Shown here: positions 1 to 12,579 of the stretch, piece by piece
How positions within the stretch are numbered: position 1 is the stretch's first letter
Layout: each line of letters starts with the position of its first letter
Assembly (NCBI GenBank): GCA_029783825.1
Contig: JAREIK010016294.1
Span: forward strand, 1 to 64,000
DNA length: 64,000 nucleotides
DNA from: Sapria himalayana
Taxonomy: Eukaryota; Streptophyta; Magnoliopsida; Malpighiales; Rafflesiaceae
Direction: 5' to 3'
The notes under the pieces: generated by a model
What the model was told of the DNA's origin: nothing
The model's database searches: none
Seen by the model: only the letters and a program-made list of their open reading frames with translations
Made by a program: the position numbers and the translations under genes

Positions 1-30
1 TCGATAGATTGATAATACTTAGATAGATAG
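1..30 (+). repeat. Right edge of a GATA microsatellite array
   Basis: The first 30 bases read as degenerate GATA/TAGATAG units and stop abruptly where transposon-like sequence begins. This matches the large arrays further right, so the array probably continues to the left of the window. Confidence 0.6.
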
Positions 31-395
31 GAAATTTAGCTATTTAAATAATCCCTATCTAATTACCATGGATTGCTAAGGGCAGTTGTTTGATTTTACA
101 TGAAAAACAAATTTTCAACGGATTAGGAGATCGAAGTTTTGGATTGAAAATTGTCTCTAGATACTATTATCATAAATTTTGATGCAAAATGGCTGGCATT
201 TTTGGAATGACATTAGAAACGGATTTTCCCTAGCTAATTAGTTCAAAACAAAATCACTTGCTAATATATTCTGAAATTTTTTTTACGATTAATTTAATTG
301 CATGTGATTATTCTTAAATGATAATAGTTACAAAATATATGCATTAGTTAGTGATTTCCCTAGCTATTTGGCTAGAGATAATTTTTGTCACTAAT
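31..395 (+). repeat. 5' subterminal repeats of CACTA element 1 (eroded)
   Basis: Several copies of a TTTCCCTAGCTAATTAG-like word and of 'gattttccctagctaatt' occur at about 220-245 and 350-375, with looser copies near 45-60 and 365-385. They match the much better preserved repeats at 14745-15420. In CACTA elements such subterminal repeats are the binding sites of the TNPA-type protein. Here they are few and diverged. Confidence 0.5.
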
Positions 396-1473
396 TTTTT
401 AATGATTTAAATTTTTTTTATATTTTTTGTTTTTATATTTTAAATAATTTTGTATTTTAAAAGTATGTCTTGGTCATGTATGAGCGATCCTTGAAAGATA
501 CATTTCCTCATATAATTATAAAAAATAGGATATGTTATAAAAAAAATGAATTTCAGAAATATATAAATATGAATAAAACATTATATTAATAAAGACTAAA
601 ATAATTAGTTTTATGATTATAAAATTTTATAAAAAGTATACAAATTATTTTTCTGAAATTTTGAATTTTGATATTAAATATTTGTATTAATAAAACATTA
701 AATAATTAATTATTTTATTATAATCATTTTAAAGATATTTTAATTAATAAATGAACAGACATAAAAATTACTACTAATAAAAATCTAAAATAATTAATTG
801 TATGATTAATAAAAAATTTATATAAATTCCTTAATTAACGAATAAACAAGGTAAATATTTAAATTATTTAAAGAAAAGAAATATATTTTATAATTATTGG
901 AATATTTTAAAAAATATATTATAAAAAGATTTGAAATTTTTAATCATAAAAAATTTCAAAAATTTCAAAAAATTTAAAAGAAATTAAATTGATATTTAAA
1001 GATAAATACATATATGTTTTAATTACTTCAAAATATTTTTGATGATTTAAACTATAAATATCTTAGTGTTATTATTAAAAGAATACTAATTATTATTTTA
1101 GGATTTCAAAAGAGTTATTTAAATTATTACTAATGAAATTTTGTGTCCTAAAAATACTTAAAATTATTTTTAGCCCTATAAATACTTTTGAAAAGTAATA
1201 TCAATCTAACCCTAAGTTTATTTGAATTAAAGTTTTATTTTTGTCCCTAAAAAATTTATAAGAATTAATCAATCGAGTAAGATCTTTCTATTAACTTATA
1301 ATATTTAATGTCTATTACAATAATAAATATAACTTTTTTATTGATTTTCTCACTTTAAGTAATTTTTGGAATTTTATAAATTATAAATTATATCAAATAA
1401 TATGAAATTTTATGCCTTTATAATTATTTCATATTATATTGATAATAATTTATTTGAATTCTTAAAAATTTAT

Positions 1474-1512
<39 letters not shown>

Positions 1513-1740
1513 CTTTATTATAATATAATATTATTTTATTTATTTATGAAATAATATCATTTATGTTTAAATAAAAATCTATTTCATTTTTTTATTTAAA
1601 TTATTTAAATTATTTATTTTTATAATTTTAGTTTACATTTATAAATTTGCCTTTTTTTCCTATATATTTACATCTATATTTATATTTATAGTTTCCATGA
1701 TAAAAAACACTAAATCATTCGAGCAATTAAAACATTTTTT
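396..1740. other. AT-rich 5' non-coding part of element 1, homologous to 15.42-16.08 kb
   Basis: No gene is visible. The stretch is almost pure A/T and aligns by eye with 15421-16080. Shared landmarks are 'aaattgatatttaa', 'tactaatgaaattttgtgtcc' against 'tactaatgatattttttt', a 'ttttagccct' word, 'accctaagtt', and 'aagttttatttttg'. This common 5' region shows that elements 1 and 2 belong to one family. Confidence 0.6.
1481..1506. repeat. (AT)n microsatellite
   Basis: An uninterrupted run of about 13 AT dinucleotides in AT-rich non-coding DNA. Confidence 0.9.
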
Positions 1741-2214
1741 TTATCTTTCAAAGAGGAAGAGAGGAGAAGCAAAATGGGATTACGGGAGCAACCAACAAAT
1801 TCAACCTCTTCTTGTTACCATGTAAGATTATCATTTAACTTCTCCTTCATAATATTATATACATTTCTCGGTCTCTCTCAATTTGATTACCACTAGTGGA
1901 GTTTGATTTATACAGAATATGTTGTTTTAATTTTTTTTTTATTTTCCCCCAATTTTTTTTCTTCTTTCTTCTATTTTCACATCATTTATATGATTTTGAT
2001 TCTCCCCCATTAATGAAACAACAAATGGTTAGTGTAAACTTTGTTCTTTTACTTTTTAATTTTTTAGGGATTTATGGATTTCAAATACTAAATGTATGCA
2101 TATTGTTTTCTGCTTCTGTAACTTTAAAAAATAATTATGCTTAATGTTTTTTGCTTCTGTAACTTAAGAAAAAACAAACTCAATGTTTATGGATTCTATT
2201 TTGATTGTCTCCAA

Positions 2215-2700
2215 TAATATTATAAACATGTAACATTATATATAAACTTTTATACATTTATATAATCATTTGATATTATATATAAATGTTTATACTTTAA
2301 TATATATAAACTATTATATTATATATAAACATTGATATGTTTATATAAATATATAATGTTATATATAAATATGTATAAATATTTATAAATATTTAAACAA
2401 CATTTACATAAAACTATCAATTTATATAATTCTTTATATAACATTTATATAACATATAAAATGTTATACATATTTATAAACATTTATATAACATATAATT
2501 TTAATATAAAATATATAATATTTATAATGTTTATATAAATGTGATATATATACTATAAAATATTTATAAAAGTGTTACATATATTAATTTATATATATGT
2601 AACATTTATAAACATATTTTAAACACGAGAATATATCTAAACACTCGTATATTTATATAATCATATTCCATTATATATAAAAGTTTATACTTTAATATAA
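2215..2700. repeat. Degenerate TATATAAACATTTATA-type repeat tract
   Basis: The words 'tatataaac', 'atttatataac' and 'aacatttata' recur many times in varied spacing. Many are partly self-complementary. The tract is irregular, so it is called a low-complexity repeat rather than a satellite. Confidence 0.5.
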
Positions 2701-4404
2701 ATGTGCAACTAAGATAATTGTGAAATGCAATATGATGCTTGTGTGCATACAAAAGAGATTATCTCTATAATGTGTATATCATATGAAGAAATGATATATC
2801 ATAGAGGGATATTTTTATGTAAATATACAAGTTGATAATCTTTTGTTATAGTAATATAGAAGTTCAAATTTGGTTATTTTTGTCTTTTTTTTATTAATGC
2901 ATTTAGTTGTTATCTTATTTTAATGAATTATATTTTTAAGTAATTAAATTTTAATTTTATTTGTTTGAATAATGTTAAATTATAATTTTTTTATGGTCAA
3001 ATATTTTATTAGTTGTTTGAATATTATTGATATGTCACTTATTCATTATTTACTTGGTTATTTATTTTTTTTAATTGAGATGATTTATTATACATTTATA
3101 TAATTTATCAATACTTATATGAAATAATATGTTATACAAATTTCTTTAACTATTAACCATAAATATATTTATTTATGAAATAATACAATTTATGGTTTAA
3201 TATAAAATAATTTCATTTCTAATTTTTTTCGTATGTGACCCGTCTCTCCCCCCGTATTGCCGTCTCTACATATCAAACAAATAACATTTATTTTCTCTCT
3301 CTCTCTCTATGTTTTATTTGTTTATTTTCATTAAAATGTAATGAAGATTAGTAATGAGTTTTGCAAATTTAAAATTGGCAATGATCTAAATGGTGTTCTT
3401 TTGTTGAGTTCTTGTGTGTTAACAATAAATCAGAAGTGTGAAGTTTTTTTCTTTTAATGATTCTTTTTTTTAATGTTTAGTCGATTTCAAATCAACAAAA
3501 AGTGTGCTAGCTCTTAAATTCTAAGAAGAATAGTAAAAGAGGACGAAGAAAATACTAACAAGAGGAGAAGAAGAGTAGGATACTGTAATTTTTAAAATTC
3601 AAAGAAGAGCAAGATACCATACATTCTCTAAGCAAACTAGTCATGCATGGTGTCTTATATTGTGTATACATTTATAATAAGTTATTATTCCGTCATTATA
3701 TAATGTTCACATGAGTAATATGATAGATAATTTGATTAGTAATAGAGTAACCATTCATTTTTTTTAAAATGTGCATATAGTATATATATCCAAAGTAGTA
3801 GATGTGTGATGCGTGTGAAGTTGTTTATTTAGTGCAGTCTATGTTTACTTTACATCCACATTTTTTTTTCTTTACAATGAAACATGTGTACTAATATACT
3901 TATTTACAAAAATAAATTTCCAATTTTTTTGTAACACATACAAAAAATAAAAATGTTAAAAAAATATCGTACACCTAAATAAAAACAAAAAAAAATCAAA
4001 CAAGATGAAACACGTTATTTAATAATAATTTTCACCAATTTGACTATGATCTAATCTTGATTCTAATATTATTACTAAGAATTAATATATCAAAGTAATG
4101 TTTTTAAATTAATATAGTTTAATGGATCATAAATTCCAATATGAAAAAATATCTTTAATATTAGTGTGATATTTTAGATTTAATGTTATTCAAGTAGTAT
4201 ATTTTTTGATAAATTCAACAATTAGCAATAAAAAATTAATGATAAACAAAAATCAAATATTATCATTAATGCATATTATAATACTCTTGATATATGATAC
4301 TCTTAAATAGCATATGTTTTTCTTTTATTTTTTTTAGCTATTTTAGATATAGCTCATGTTAATATTTTTTTGTGTGCAGATGATTAAACTTTTGATATAT
4401 GATA

Positions 4405-4426
4405 CACAAACACACACACACACACA
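4405..4426. repeat. (AC)n microsatellite
   Basis: About ten CA dinucleotides (cacaaacacacacaca...) in AT-rich DNA, followed by 'atgtatgtatag'. Confidence 0.85.
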
Positions 4427-5468
4427 TGTATGTATAGTTTTTGGTTTGTATTTATGTGTATCATTTTATTTTTATTCTTTATATATTTGCAACTTTTTGT
4501 TTTGGTGTAAAATTATAATATGAGTATATTAAAAGATTTTATATGTTATTTGCAATTATAGCTATGTAATTGTTTGATGAAATTAATTAACCTATTTAGA
4601 AGCTTTTAAAAAAAGTGATGTGGCCATTTGGTTGATTTACTCATTAACTATTTGGGCATTGTGAAAATTAGCCCTCTCGGGCTACTCTAGCCCAATTTTA
4701 GCCTTTTTTAAAAAATATCTAATCAGGATAAATATATAAGTGATGGCCATATCTATAATTTTTGCTAAATTAATAACTTCCCATCCTTCGTATTGATTAG
4801 GTATTAATTGATGTGTATGTAAGTTTTCTTTACCAAACTATCTTTTAATTGTAGTTTTACACAAATTATGTTAATGTTAATATCTATAATAGTTTATATC
4901 TCTAATAAATCCATATTTGTAATGCTAGAAATCTATAATTATAACTTTGTTCACATCTATATTTTCTAGTTGAATACTTTGTATGATATGTTTTATAGTC
5001 CAAATATGTTTTTGTTCATCTTTTATTTCTTCATTAATTAATTTTACAAGAGTTATTGGAATTGGATCTTCATTCCATTAATTTTTTATTTCCTATTTAT
5101 TTTAATATTCAAAGATTGAGTTGAATTACAATAGAAATTTTGGTCTTTTAACTTCATTGAGAAATGAGAAGCTTACTCCTTTAAACAATCGATTTCGTTC
5201 TTTTTTTGCTTCCCTTTCTTGTCCTATCACGTGGTTTGCTCCCTTTATCTAGCAATAGCATGATATCTTTTAATTTTTAGCGTGCTAAAATATGCTATGT
5301 TTCTTCATGTATATTCTGCAAATGCATTACCTAGATATTCATGATAAATTATATTTGCATATTCATCTATAAGTTATTTTATCTAATTATTTGTATAATT
5401 TGAAGTCATTGTATGTTTCATTTAGAATTATGATTGAGCATTATTCTTTGCAAATATAACAAGGAAAA

Positions 5469-8400
5469 ATGAGTTCAGATCATTTGTGATTGTACAAATG
5501 GTTTAAACATGAAATTTTGAATAGAGATTTTTTGAGTGGGTTAGAAACTTTCTTCAACATTGTATGTCATCAATTGAGATGGATGGATGAAGATAAAATT
5601 AAGTGTCCATGTAATAACTACAAGTGTCAGAATATGACTTTTCATTATGTAAACAATATTAGATACCATGTGGCTAAATATGACTTTGTACCAAATTATT
5701 TTGATTAGATTTATCATGAGGAAGAACAAAGGCTTTGTACATTGACAAAAATGACGGTACTGAATCATATGTATGTAATTAAGAAACATCAAAAACATAT
5801 CATAGAATGGTCTTGGAAGATGCTGGTGATGACTTCAATATGGATTACATGGATGAACCACCTAATCCTGAAGCTAAAAAATTTTATGATATGCTTAAAG
5901 CTATAGATAATGAGTTGTGGCCTAGTTGTAAAACACATTTGTAATTGTCACTTGTGGCTGGACTTACACGCTTGAAGTCAGAAAATCATATGTCTAAGAA
6001 ATTATTTGATCAGGTGACAAAACTGATTAATGATATTGTTCTGGATAATAATTTGGTCACTAACAACTTTTACAGCACTAAGAAGTTACTATGAGGTATC
6101 GTTCTACCAGTGGAAAAAATTAATTATTGTTTAAATGGATGTATTTAATATTGGGGTGGTGATAGTGATTTAATTAAATGTACGTTTGTGATCATCATCG
6201 ATTTAAGAAGGCACCTCTCATGTTGTAGATATTTGACAAAAGATGAAAGTTGCATTTAAAAAGATATATTACTTTTCTAAAATTCCTTGATTATAAAGAC
6301 TATATGCATCAAATGATACAACACATGATAAGAGGTGGCATTCTGAGCATGAGTTTGAAGAAGGGGTGATGCGTCATCCATCAGATTCACTTTCTTAGAA
6401 GCATTTTAATCATATATATCAAGATTTTGCATTTGAAAGTCAAAATGTGAGATTGGGTCTCTACATTGATGGTTTTCAGCCATTTGGTCAATCTGGACAA
6501 TAGTATTCAACATGGCCAATGAAAGTGACACCTTATAATTTTCCTTCATGATTGTGTATGAAGGAGCAATATATATTTATGTCAATATTGGTTCCATAAA
6601 CAAAAAATCTAAAAGACATGTTGGATGTTTTCTTATAGCCTCTTATAGTAGAGTTAAATCATTTTGTGAGATGTTGGTATGAATACATATGGCATCTCAA
6701 AGAAGAAATTTTTTTTATGCAAGTGACCCTTATGTGTATGGTAAGTGATTTTTCAGCATATTCATTGTTCTCTGGTAGGAGTACTATAGTACAATTTGTA
6801 TGCCTATATTTCATGAAAAAGTGTGATGCATTTACCATCATATTCAGTGGCAAACATTCATGGTTTGATAACCATCATAAGTTTCTACCTACAAATCATC
6901 CATTCCACAAAAATAGAACTGTATTTCAAAAAAAACAAAATAGTCATGACAGTTGCACTAGTTGTTCATTCCACGAGATGATATCTTGATAAAGATTCAA
7001 AGATTGGGTCTGAAGAAGGTAACTGAAATAGATGCTATTGGAACTAATGGGCCAATATGCAAAATATTTGGCTGGAGAAAACACAGAATTTTTTGGGACT
7101 TGCCCTATTGGAAGTCCAATTTAATTTATCATAACTTGGATATAATTCCTATCAAAAAAATGTATTTGACAATGTTTTCAACACTATCCTTAATGTAGAC
7201 AGAAAAATAAAAGATACTTAAAAATCAAAACAAGAGTTGAATGATTACTATCGGCATCCTAAATTGTAATAGAATGAGGCTATAAGAAAATACCGTAAAG
7301 CTTGTTATACACTTGATAAGAAGGCAAGACAGACATTGTGTGAATGAGTTAAAAATTTGAAGTTCTCTGATAGATATGTGTCAAATATGTATAGATGTGT
7401 GGATATGAAGAATCTTATGTTATATGGAATGAAAAGTCACGACTGTCATGTATTTATGTAAAGATTAATACCAATTTCTTTGTGTGAAATACTTCCCCTA
7501 AGTGTTTGGAAGGTCCTTACATGACTTAGTTTGTTCTTCAAACATCTAACGGCAACCACAATCAAAATAGATGACATGGTGAGACTGGAGAATGACATTC
7601 CTTTCATTCTTTGTAAGCTTGAATGGATATTCCCACTAAGCTTGTATGACTCAATGGAACATTTACTAGTCCATTTGGCATATGAAGCAAGGATAGCCGG
7701 CCTAGTGCAATATAGGTGGATGTATCCTTTTGAAAGGTAAATAAATATAAGTAGCTATGTTTTATTATTTCAAGCATAAATTAAAATTTTTATTTGATTA
7801 AATTGAAACCTAACATAATTGTTGTAGGTATCTTTGTAAGTTGAAATTGAATATTAGAAACAAGGCAATAGCTGAAGGTTCAATTTGTAATGCATATTTA
7901 ATAGAAGAAGCATCATCTTTTTGTTCTTATTATTTTGAGAATCATGTCAATACAAAGAATAGAAATGTGCATCAGAATGATGAAGGTTATGTGTTGGTAG
8001 AATATGAATCTGTAGACAAGCTATCTATTTTCAAACACCCTGGAAAATCATTTGGAAAAGAAAAGAAAGGATGTATGATATATGAAGAGTACAATGCAAC
8101 CCAGAGCTATGTTTTATTTAATTGTGAAGAGGTTTCACCATTTATTGAGTATGCATAGCCAAAATTGTCGAAGGTTTAATCATTATTCAATTTTGTCCCG
8201 AATAAGAATAATTAAAATTTGAAATCCATTATTCACCTTCTATTTTTATTTGTGTAGTGTTTATGTTGAGCAGTTAAAACATAGGCAACCAACCATTTCC
8301 AGCTATGATTTCGATTCTATGCTAGAAATAAAATTTGCGAATTAGTTCAAGAACTATGTGAGAATTCTTAAGCTTTACTTTTTTCATTTTTTGATTTATT

Positions 8401-9176
8401 AGTATCTTTTAGTATTTAACATAATTTTTGAATTATGCAATAGACAAATGAACCTTCAAATGGAGATTCGAACATATTCATATAGAATCTAAGTAATGGC
8501 TCATTTAGATATGTGACAACCTATCCTAAGTATTTTATCAATAAATATAAACTTCACCCAATATGACATGATTCTTCTAAACAAACTATGAATATTGGTG
8601 TATTCATTAAAGGCTCAAGTTATAGTGCAGATGAGATTGATTACTATGGTCAACTCACAGAAATTATTGAGCTGGAGTATCCTGGACTCGAAAATAATAT
8701 GATTGTATTTTAAAGATGTGAGTGATTTGATCCTACATGAAATTTGGGTACAAAGATTCATTTGGATTATAAGCAAATCGATATTAATCATAAATGCCAA
8801 TTTAATTAATATGAGTTATGTATTATGGTAGTTCAAGCCACTCAAGTATATTATTATACATATCCGAGTTTATCTCATGATAAGAGTGCCTAGTTAGCCA
8901 TTTGCAAAATTAAAGCTCGATCAAATTTTGAAGTACCAACATCTCAACAAAGAAGTGCAAACTTAGCTGTTGAACTAGTATTCCAAAAAGATGACATAAA
9001 ATAATATCGAGCCTGTGCATGTAGATGAAGATCCATAAAACTTATGTGACTCAAATGGTGGCCTAATAAAAATTGAAGATGATTATTTTCTATTTGAAAA
9101 TAAGTTGGAACTTCTATCAAAATCAAATGAAATGTCAGAAGATCCATTAGAGGATGAGTGTGATCCCGATTATTAA
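5469..9176 (+). pseudogene. CACTA TNP2-type transposase pseudogene
   Basis: The full family order is present. (1) A transposase-associated N-terminal domain (5490-5705) has 'DKIKCPCNNYKCQN' matching the I-CPC-xx-C-N signature. (2) A linker at 5870-6180 has 'AGLTRLKSENHMSK', 'NNFYSTKKLL' and 'LNGCI'. (3) The Transposase_21/TNP2 core (6360-7200) has 'NVRLGLYIDGFQPFGQSG', 'VSDFSAYSLFSG', 'GKHSWFDNHHKFLP' and 'FWDLPYWKSNLIYHNLD'. (4) A DUF4218-like part (7440-8155), split by a likely intron at about 7739-7828, has 'PFILCKLEWIFPLSLYDSME' and 'QYRWMYPFER'. (5) A DUF4216-like part (8590-8870) has 'IDYYGQLTEIIELEYPG' and 'VVQATQVYYYTYPS'. The frame then runs to TAA at 9174-9176 after a short acidic tail. 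The likely ancestral ATG at 5469 is followed by an in-frame TGA after six codons. At least ten further stops, mostly at Gln or Trp sites, and some frame changes make it non-functional. Confidence 0.92.
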
Positions 9177-9257
9177 ATTGTTATAATTGTATTATAATAT
9201 TACTGATATTCATTATATCTTTATTATTTGTTGTATGTTTTTATTTTTTGTACAGTA

Positions 9258-11225
9258 GTTGGTGCCTAAAGGATGTGGATGTGGTGGAGGTGGATGTGGA
9301 CGTGGATGTAGAAATAGATGAAATTCATCTAGTATTTTACATCCTGTTATATAGTCAGTACCATCTCATACCCACCATATCCAGACTTCAACATCAACAT
9401 CACCATCTCCATCACTATCATTGACAACTTTAATATTACCTTTATCAGATATAAGGCCACCACCCATTGTCCCTCTTGCACACACTTTTGATCCCATCAC
9501 CATTTTCTACACCACATCCTACACTAATAGTTCTCCCATTTACAGTACCATCGACATCATCAAATGTTGTGTCTTCCTCAATATTTAGTGCTATGTTAGT
9601 AATAGAGATTGTGGATTAGATGTATAAAAAATATATAAATATTACGTGAATTAAAAATTATGATGTTCCTATTAGTGGTTTTATTTTTAAATATAGTTAT
9701 GATTTGCTTATTTTCAATGTTATTTTTTTTTATTTTTATAGTTTCATTTTATCTCATAAGTGTTCGGCTATAATTACAATGTCTTTCAAGAAAATGGTTA
9801 ATTCTAAAGCATTCTCATAGAAGAAAGTTTTTGAATCAATAAGTGAGTCTAACTTTAATGTCTTTTAGGTAAAAACAAATAAGCAAAAGCATTGAAAATT
9901 AATTATCTAATTAGTTAATTATTATGTTGGTTATTATTCAAGCATTAAATAATTATGTCATTGTTATTAATTTAGTTATTTTATGAATTTTCGATATATA
10001 GAATCAGTTTACATTGGACCACAAATTTGATGGATAGATAAAGTAATTGGGGGAGAGCAAAGCTGCTGAACAGTACTGAAATGTTGTCCATAAATTAAAG
10101 ATTCTAAAAGATAGGCCTAATTTTATACTCGAGGATGAGTGGCTCGAGTGGCTTAATTATTGGGAGGAACCAGATGCGAAGAAAAAATCAAAGATAGCCA
10201 GTAAAAACCAATGGACTGAGGTAGGCGGTCCAGGTATAGGAATGTCTCGCCACACAAGAGGGTCAAAGTCGAGCATTGAACACGCTCAAGATTTGGTACA
10301 ATTTATAAGTTTAAAACATTTATATATTTAGTAGTTGGCCTAATAGTCCAAACAAATAAAATCTGTGCATGGTTTAATTATTTTAGCTAAAATTTTCTAA
10401 CATTTGTTAATATTTACTTAATAAATATACATACTTTAGGTTGGAGAATTGTGTCGAGTTCCCTATTTTAATGAGATTATTAAGAAGGTGCATGTGAAGA
10501 AAGCAGATGGGCAGTTTGTTGACAACAAGACTTAGATGATTACTGTAAGAATCTGTTATATTACTAAACTTTTAGAATACTATAGTACATTTTAAAAGTC
10601 GTGTGGAATGAAAAATATTAGATTTATTTTATGTATATCTAGAATAGTACTTTTTTTATTTAATCACAGGAACTCATGAAGGAATGAGTGATAGCTGCTT
10701 CTCAATGAATTGAGGGTTCTATAAATCTTCAACCAATTGACTATGATCCTATTTATTTGTAGACTATAGGAGGTCAAAAGAAGTAGCAAGTGTTTGATAT
10801 CAGCTCGAAGGGAGTGGCATTTTGTTGTAGTAGTCATGCTTATTATTCCTCTGGCATAGCAATGGTGGATGAGGTAGTTGAATAGCACGTATTAAAAACA
10901 AATAAATGTTTTGAAGTTATGGAGATAGAGATGAAAGAGAAGGATGAGCAGATTACTTAATTTAAGAAAATAATGTAGGAAATGAAAGAAGAGAAAGATG
11001 AGCAGATTACTCATTAGAAGGAAAAAATGAAAGAAATGAAAAAAGTGAATGATGAGATGAAAGAAAGTAATATTTTTGAGCAATAGTAGATGTCCTATAT
11101 TGAGTCACAGTTAGCAGCCTTGACACAATAGATAGCATTCCGAGTTCCATTAGCAAAACCACGCAGGAGAGACTTGCACAAATGCACCATCTAATTATGA
11201 GGATGATTTTGTTTTAAATGATGAT
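9258..11225 (+). pseudogene. CACTA second-gene pseudogene (Transposase_24 / TNPA-like DNA-binding protein)
   Basis: This gene follows the TNP2 pseudogene by about 80 bp in the same direction, as the second gene of CACTA elements usually does. The start is a Gly/Arg/Cys-rich GGATGTGG repeat (9268-9312) followed by a Ser/Thr/Pro-rich stretch. The recognisable core at 10130-10300 reads 'DEWLEWLNYWEEPDAKKKSK' and 'MSRHTRGSKS', the plant Transposase_24 pattern. The next exon (about 10440-10545) gives 'YFNEIIKKVHVKKADGQFVD'. The 3' exon (10672-11100) is Lys/Glu-rich with two copies of a 'KDEQIT..K..M.EMK' heptad-like unit, so a coiled coil is likely. Introns lie between these parts. Many TAG codons stand where the repeat units predict Gln. 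Family members bind subterminal repeats; this copy is dead. Confidence 0.82.
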
Positions 11226-11492
11226 GAAACTATGGTATGTTTTTATTTTAACCATGAAACTTTTGTATAATAATTATTTTTGAACTATTTTTGGTTTTTG
11301 TTTATTTTAAAGAATAAGGAATCAAAAAATGAGGAAGAAGATGAGACAGGTAAAAGTTTTTTAGGGTTAAATATGTTATTGTGAAGTCAATTTGTACGCT
11401 GTCTAATAAAATATTTTTCCTTCACAGCTTCAAATGATGAATCAAAGCTAAGATAGAAACAAGAGAAGAAGAAAACTTCTGGTTTTCTAGTT

Positions 11493-11828
11493 TCATGTTG
11501 CTCTTACATATGCTCTAATAAATTATTTTGGTACAAGTGAAGATGCATTATCTCATTCTAATGTTGTAAAGAAGATGTGAGACTATATAAAAGAAAATAA
11601 TCTACAGGTATGCCAACATCCATCATCTTTACCTCCCCCTAATGAGAATCCATGGTGCTATTCTTTAATTTTAATTAATCTTTAAATGCTATAGTTTTTT
11701 AAAATAATCCATTAGATAGACAGAGAATAATATTAGATGATAAGTTGAAAGAACTAAATTAATGCAAGCCTTTCATTGTATTTGCAGTCTCAAAGCTCTT
11801 ATCTCCTCACTTCATTAAGAAGGAATAG
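11493..11828 (+). pseudogene. Captured SWIB/MDM2-domain gene fragment (two exons)
   Basis: Exon 1 (to about 11606) encodes 'YALINYFGTSEDALSHSNVV', then 'KKM-stop-DYIKENNLQ' (the stop replaces Trp), ending at a 'CAGgtatgcc' splice site. Exon 2 (about 11708-11828) encodes 'PLDRQRIILDDKLKEL' and 'FAVSKLLSPHFIKKE' before a stop. The order matches the C-terminal SWIB domain of plant DEK-C/SWIB chromatin proteins (FFGTGE...VVKR.WDYI..NNLQDP...K.I.CDEKLKELF...SKLL..HFIK). An intron is retained, so the piece came from genomic DNA rather than mRNA. SWIB proteins act in nuclear chromatin remodelling. This fragment has two internal stops and no N-terminal half, and it lies inside the transposon rather than in a host locus. 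Confidence 0.82.
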
Positions 11829-11962
11829 TTAGCAGCTTGCGAGCACATGATTTCTGCCTATGTGTAGCAAAATAAGAGGAGATTTTTTTGTTGGCTAACT
11901 ACCCTAACCAATGATTCTTTTCTTTCATTAAAAAAAGTGTGTTGTCTCATACATTGATCAGT

Positions 11963-12579
11963 TGGATGCAGGATTATGTTGATAATGGATATTATTTAGT
12001 CGAGACAGTCTCACTTCTAGTGGCTCTCAAAGTGCACAATCCACAGTGGATCACAATCCTTTCTGGCAATCACAAAAGGTAGCAGATCACTAAATTTTAT
12101 GAAGTTTATGACGAGTACCAATAGAAGTATGGAAATGCTAACGTCTGGAAGTTTTTCACCATTCTATTTGATTATTTTCCCTTTACTTCCTTGGTTGAGT
12201 CAGAAATCAGACCGACTTGTGCTTTTCCTTCACCTCAACTCATGCCATCCTACTTCTGCAGCACATCTCTGACCAATTTAACCAAACGAACAATTTATAG
12301 CTTATTGCTCGAGCTCACCAGCTTGTAATGGATAACTACAATTGGGGCCAAGAACAAAAAGTTTTTGATTTAGATTTTGTTTTTGATTTTGATTTTGATT
12401 TTGATTTTGATTTTGTTTTTTGAAATGTTTCTGTTGTGAAATGACAGTTTTTGTGGTTGTGTTGATGTTATTTTAGCCTTAAAAATTATGCAGTTTGAGC
12501 CTTAAATTTGATGTAGCTTGAGCCTACACCAAGAAGAGGAGAGCATGATGAGACCAGAAGAATGCCAGAAAACTTTCTT
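11963..12579 (+). pseudogene. Captured PP2A catalytic-subunit gene fragment
   Basis: The frame from 11963 reads '[20 protein letters not shown]' (family GDYVDRGYYSVET), 'ILSGNHKR' (GNHESR), '[20 protein letters not shown]' and 'TSLVESEI'. The region with the rest of the active site (HGGLSP...WGISPRGAG) is missing. Homology resumes at 12268 with '[11 protein letters not shown]', then '[20 protein letters not shown]'. After a hexanucleotide tract the C-terminus appears as 'LEPTPRRGEHDETRRMPENF', followed by L (family [20 protein letters not shown]), ending at 12579. The final YFL motif, target of carboxymethylation in real PP2A, is mutated to NFL and the stop is lost. In-frame stops and the lost metal-site Arg and Glu rule out activity. 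The order and the C-terminus favour PP2A over PP4 or PP6. Whether the source was genomic or cDNA is unresolved. Confidence 0.88.
12361..12419. repeat. (GATTTT)n hexanucleotide tract
   Basis: About eight 'gattttt/gatttt' units in tandem, sitting exactly where the PP2A fragment loses homology after 'GQEQKVF'. The tract probably expanded from pseudogene sequence, or replaced it. Confidence 0.85.

Larger units (their letters stand above)
1741..5468. other. AT-rich leader region between the 5' end and the transposase; no gene recognised
   Basis: No coding homology is visible. At 1774 an ATG opens a 16-codon frame that runs into 'CATgtaagatt', which looks like a 5' splice site. A transcribed leader exon of the transposase is possible but unproven. 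A purine-rich AGAAGA stretch lies at 3520-3610 and a short (CT)n run at about 3293-3309. The small frame at 1896-2144 is a T-rich low-complexity translation and is not accepted as a gene. Confidence 0.45.

Noticed and set aside
1896..2144. 82-codon Phe-rich frame near the left end
   Set aside because: It runs over T-rich low-complexity DNA and has no homology; its start is not an ATG in good context.
5541..5798. Minus-strand frame opposite the transposase N-terminus
   Set aside because: It is a shadow of the Transpos_assoc domain, which is clearly read on the plus strand.
11963..12579. Functional phosphatase gene
   Set aside because: The central catalytic block is missing, GNHESR has changed to GNHKR, and there are several in-frame stops.
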